From NCBI GenBank assembly GCA_022497155.1, contig MU385746.1, positions 372,001 to 436,000 of the forward strand: DNA of 64,000 nucleotides. Direction: 5' to 3'. This DNA comes from Whalleya microplaca (Eukaryota; Ascomycota; Sordariomycetes; Xylariales; Xylariaceae). Positions 62,108 through 64,000 of this stretch are shown here, piece after piece. Every line of letters begins with the position of its first letter. Position 1 is the first letter of the stretch. The notes under the pieces are model-generated. The model worked only from the letters and a program-made list of their open reading frames with translations, did no database searches and had not been told where the DNA came from. Both the position numbers and the translations under genes were made by a program.

Positions 62108-63090
62108 ATTGGCATCGATGTTTACGATACATACACATGCGTGATTCAGTGAGGATATATGTTGATTTTGGGATCATAATAGCATTCAAGGTACTGGTGG
62201 TCATACATGTAGCGCTAGCCTACATTATGTAGCTTGTCAATATGAAACAGAGCAATGGGGCGAATAGTGGCTTGTTTAACAACAAGGTGAAGCTACTAGG
62301 GAGCCGAGCCCCCGTATAAATGTACAAGTAGTGGCCATATATATACCCGCACTCAGCCCTACTTCAACACAGATATCAATCAAAATGTAGTATTTATGTA
62401 TACGACATCAATGGATAGTGGAGGTCAGCATTATCATATGAGGTAGATATTCAGATATACGATCAAGAAAACTATGACAGTCATTGCACGGTGCTCACCT
62501 GCCAACCCAGTAAACCAGGATTCGCCCGGGCTTAGAATGTGAGCTCAATTGAAATTGCCAAGAGGCTTCATAACAAGACTCTTAATCGAATCAAATTGGC
62601 TCAAGTCGCCCGTACCGGTCGAGATCTCTGTATTTGGAAGTGACATTCGGGATAATGCCTGCGTAGTCTGGCTGTTACGCCACAACACGCTCAAAGGTAG
62701 CGTGTCTAGATCGTTTCACATCCACCAAGCAGGCTTGGCAAGACCTAGGCTGACGAGGTTCGCAAGTCACAATAGCGATCTCATAATAAGCGATGACAAG
62801 GCTAAGGATTTGGGATAAAATCGTATTGGTCTGGCTAGCAACGTTCTAGGCACCTCACATCAAGCAATGCCAGATGGTTGTGAAGTGCAACAAAATTCAT
62901 TAATCATGAGAGGTAGAGAAATGATACTCCAAGCGATGAACCCGCCCACCGCCCGCTCGGAGGCAACCAGGATAAAATGCCGAATGACAGAAGCAAAATC
63001 CAAAGGAAAGAAAACCAAACCCAAAACAGACGAATGCCGTATACCGTGAACCCATCCTCCGCACATGTCCATAACCAATCCAAAACCAAC
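62108..63090. other. gene-free stretch
   Basis: No supported gene; only short frames without motifs. Confidence 0.45.
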
Positions 63091-63096
63091 AAGCAA

Positions 63097-63276
63097 CCAA
63101 ACTCCAAACTCCAAACTCCAGACTCCAGACTCCCGACTCCAAACTCCGTACTCCAAACTCCAAACTCCAAACTCCAAACTCCAAACTCCAAAAACCAAGC
63201 AACAAAAATCAAAATCAAAAACAGGAACGGGGGAACGGGGGAACCAAATCCAAACTCCAAACTCCAAACTCCAAAA
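63097..63276 (+). repeat. 7-bp minisatellite (CCAAACT family) in two blocks
   Basis: A run of 7-bp units related to CCAAACT, with variants CCAGACT, CCCGACT and CCGTACT, covers about 63097-63191. A second short block lies at about 63247-63276. The Phe-Gly-Val-Trp-Ser-Leu-Glu repeats read on the minus strand are only a translation of this DNA repeat. Confidence 0.8.
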
Positions 63277-63330
63277 ACCGGTGTGTCCGATGACGTATTC
63301 CATGTCCCCTTTCCCAGAAACCTCCCGACC

Positions 63331-63883
63331 AAAGGAGACCAGACCAGTATGAGACCAGACCAATGTGAGACCAGACCAGACCAGACCATGGGGTGCATTA
63401 TCCGGAGCAGCTGCGGTGTTCTTGGACGAGTGGGGTGCCTTATTGCTCGCGTCGGAGGCTAGGCGAGCGGCACTGTGCGTTTTCCGGAGCAGCTGCGGTG
63501 TTCTTGGACGAAGGGTGTGCCTGATTGCTCGCGTCGGAGGCTAGGCGAGCGGCACGGTGCGTTATCCGGAGCAGCTGCGGTGTTCTTGGACAGGGTGTTG
63601 CTTGCGGCGGAACCTATGGCAAGCAACAGGCAGTATTCTAGGAAGAGAAGTTAGCCATACCACGCAACAGAGAAATGATAGGGGTAATTTCAGAGGTGAC
63701 TTAGCTTGTTAGGTAGAGTCTTGTACCGTACCGTGTCCGTAATCCGAGAAGAATAGTCAGCAGGATCGAATAGCTCAAAGGGGAAATAGGAAATGGGGAA
63801 TGGGGGATGAGGGATGACTTAGCTTTGGGTTAGGTAAAACGAATGGGTTGTCCGGTCTGGTCTGGTCTAGTTGGTCTGGTCTC
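63331..63883. repeat. inverted AGACC-rich arms flanking a tandem repeat
   Basis: The left arm (about 63335-63388) is built of GAGACCAGACCAG units. The right arm (about 63851-63883) reads GGTCTGGTCTGGTCT, its reverse complement. The arms are about 465 bp apart and enclose the 82-bp tandem repeat. The arms may be simple-sequence expansions or the ends of a foldback element. Confidence 0.5.
63394..63610 (+). repeat. 82-bp tandem repeat, about 2.5 copies
   Basis: Units starting GGAGCAGCTGCGGTGTTCTT occur at 63404, 63486 and 63568, exactly 82 bp apart. Copies 1 and 2 are nearly identical and copy 3 breaks off after about 35 bp. The unit contains TTGCTCGCGTCGGAGGCTAG. It is GC-rich compared with its surroundings and has no obvious coding role. 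Confidence 0.85.
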
Positions 63884-64000
63884 TAAAATTCCCTCCCCCC
63901 TCATTTCCTCCAAGAACCTGAGATCTCAACCGCGACTGCTCGAATGACCTTGAGCACGGCGCCCCGAGCCGCTTTGAGATCGAGTAGTGTCCTCCGCATG

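Noticed and set aside
62860..63398. Minus-strand ORFs with repeated Phe-Gly-Val-Trp-Ser-Leu-Glu
   Set aside because: The repeats are a direct translation of the 7-bp minisatellite at 63.1 kb, and all three frames are open for the same reason.
1..64000. CRISPR arrays, prokaryotic operons or phage genes
   Set aside because: No regularly spaced direct repeats of that type and no such genes; intron-rich genes show the DNA is fungal nuclear.

Overview
The window looks like nuclear DNA of a filamentous ascomycete (Pezizomycotina, possibly a Sordariomycete). The main genes are split by short introns, mostly 45-145 nt, with GTAAGT-like donors. The gene set fits this group: a HET-domain protein, a highly reducing polyketide synthase, a secreted pectin lyase, a Psr1-type phosphatase and a peroxisomal ABCD half-transporter. 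No bacterial-type operons, rRNA genes, convincing tRNA or CRISPR array were seen. I worked out splice joins by hand from reading-frame continuity and family motifs; nothing was checked against transcripts or databases.

Layout: 0.9-2.9 kb, amino acid/choline-type permease (-). 2.9-8.6 kb, AT-rich gene-free stretch with a hAT-like non-autonomous transposon flanked by an 8-bp duplication, a solo-LTR-like sequence and other decayed repeats. 8.6-10.2 kb, secreted DUF1593/Sde182-like protein (+). 10.9-12.2 kb, HET-domain protein (+). 12.5-13.8 kb, pectin lyase (-), convergent with HET. 15.2-16.3 kb, single-pass membrane protein (-). 17.3-19.9 kb, peroxisomal fatty-acyl ABC half-transporter (-). 23.6-25.2 kb, Psr1-like phosphatase (+) with a long leader. 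26.7-28.6 kb, GC-rich ankyrin-repeat gene (-). 28.6-30.7 kb, gene-free DNA with a cluster of inverted terminal-repeat-like motifs. 30.7-32.1 kb, four-exon SET-domain gene (-).

32.1-46.7 kb is a gene desert of about 14.5 kb. It holds a second copy of the solo LTR inside a GT microsatellite, a MITE with 43-bp inverted ends and an 8-bp duplication, and one candidate tiny gene (35 aa) with a convincing leader and 5' UTR intron.

46.7-55.4 kb is a complete nine-exon highly reducing polyketide synthase of 2748 aa (KS-AT-DH-MT-ER-KR-ACP). About 4 kb downstream lies an MFS transporter (59.6-61.3 kb), with a possible F-box fragment between them. The PKS and transporter are the only evident biosynthetic-cluster pair. 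No P450, thioesterase, enoyl reductase partner, NRPS or pathway regulator is visible inside the window. The last 2.7 kb hold a possible decayed cysteine-rich secreted-protein gene and several simple, tandem and inverted repeats.

Functionally the window mixes carbon acquisition (pectin lyase, DUF1593 protein), lipid and nutrient transport (ABCD, permease), signalling/chromatin or self-recognition proteins (Psr1-like, SET, HET) and a small secondary-metabolite locus next to transposon debris.
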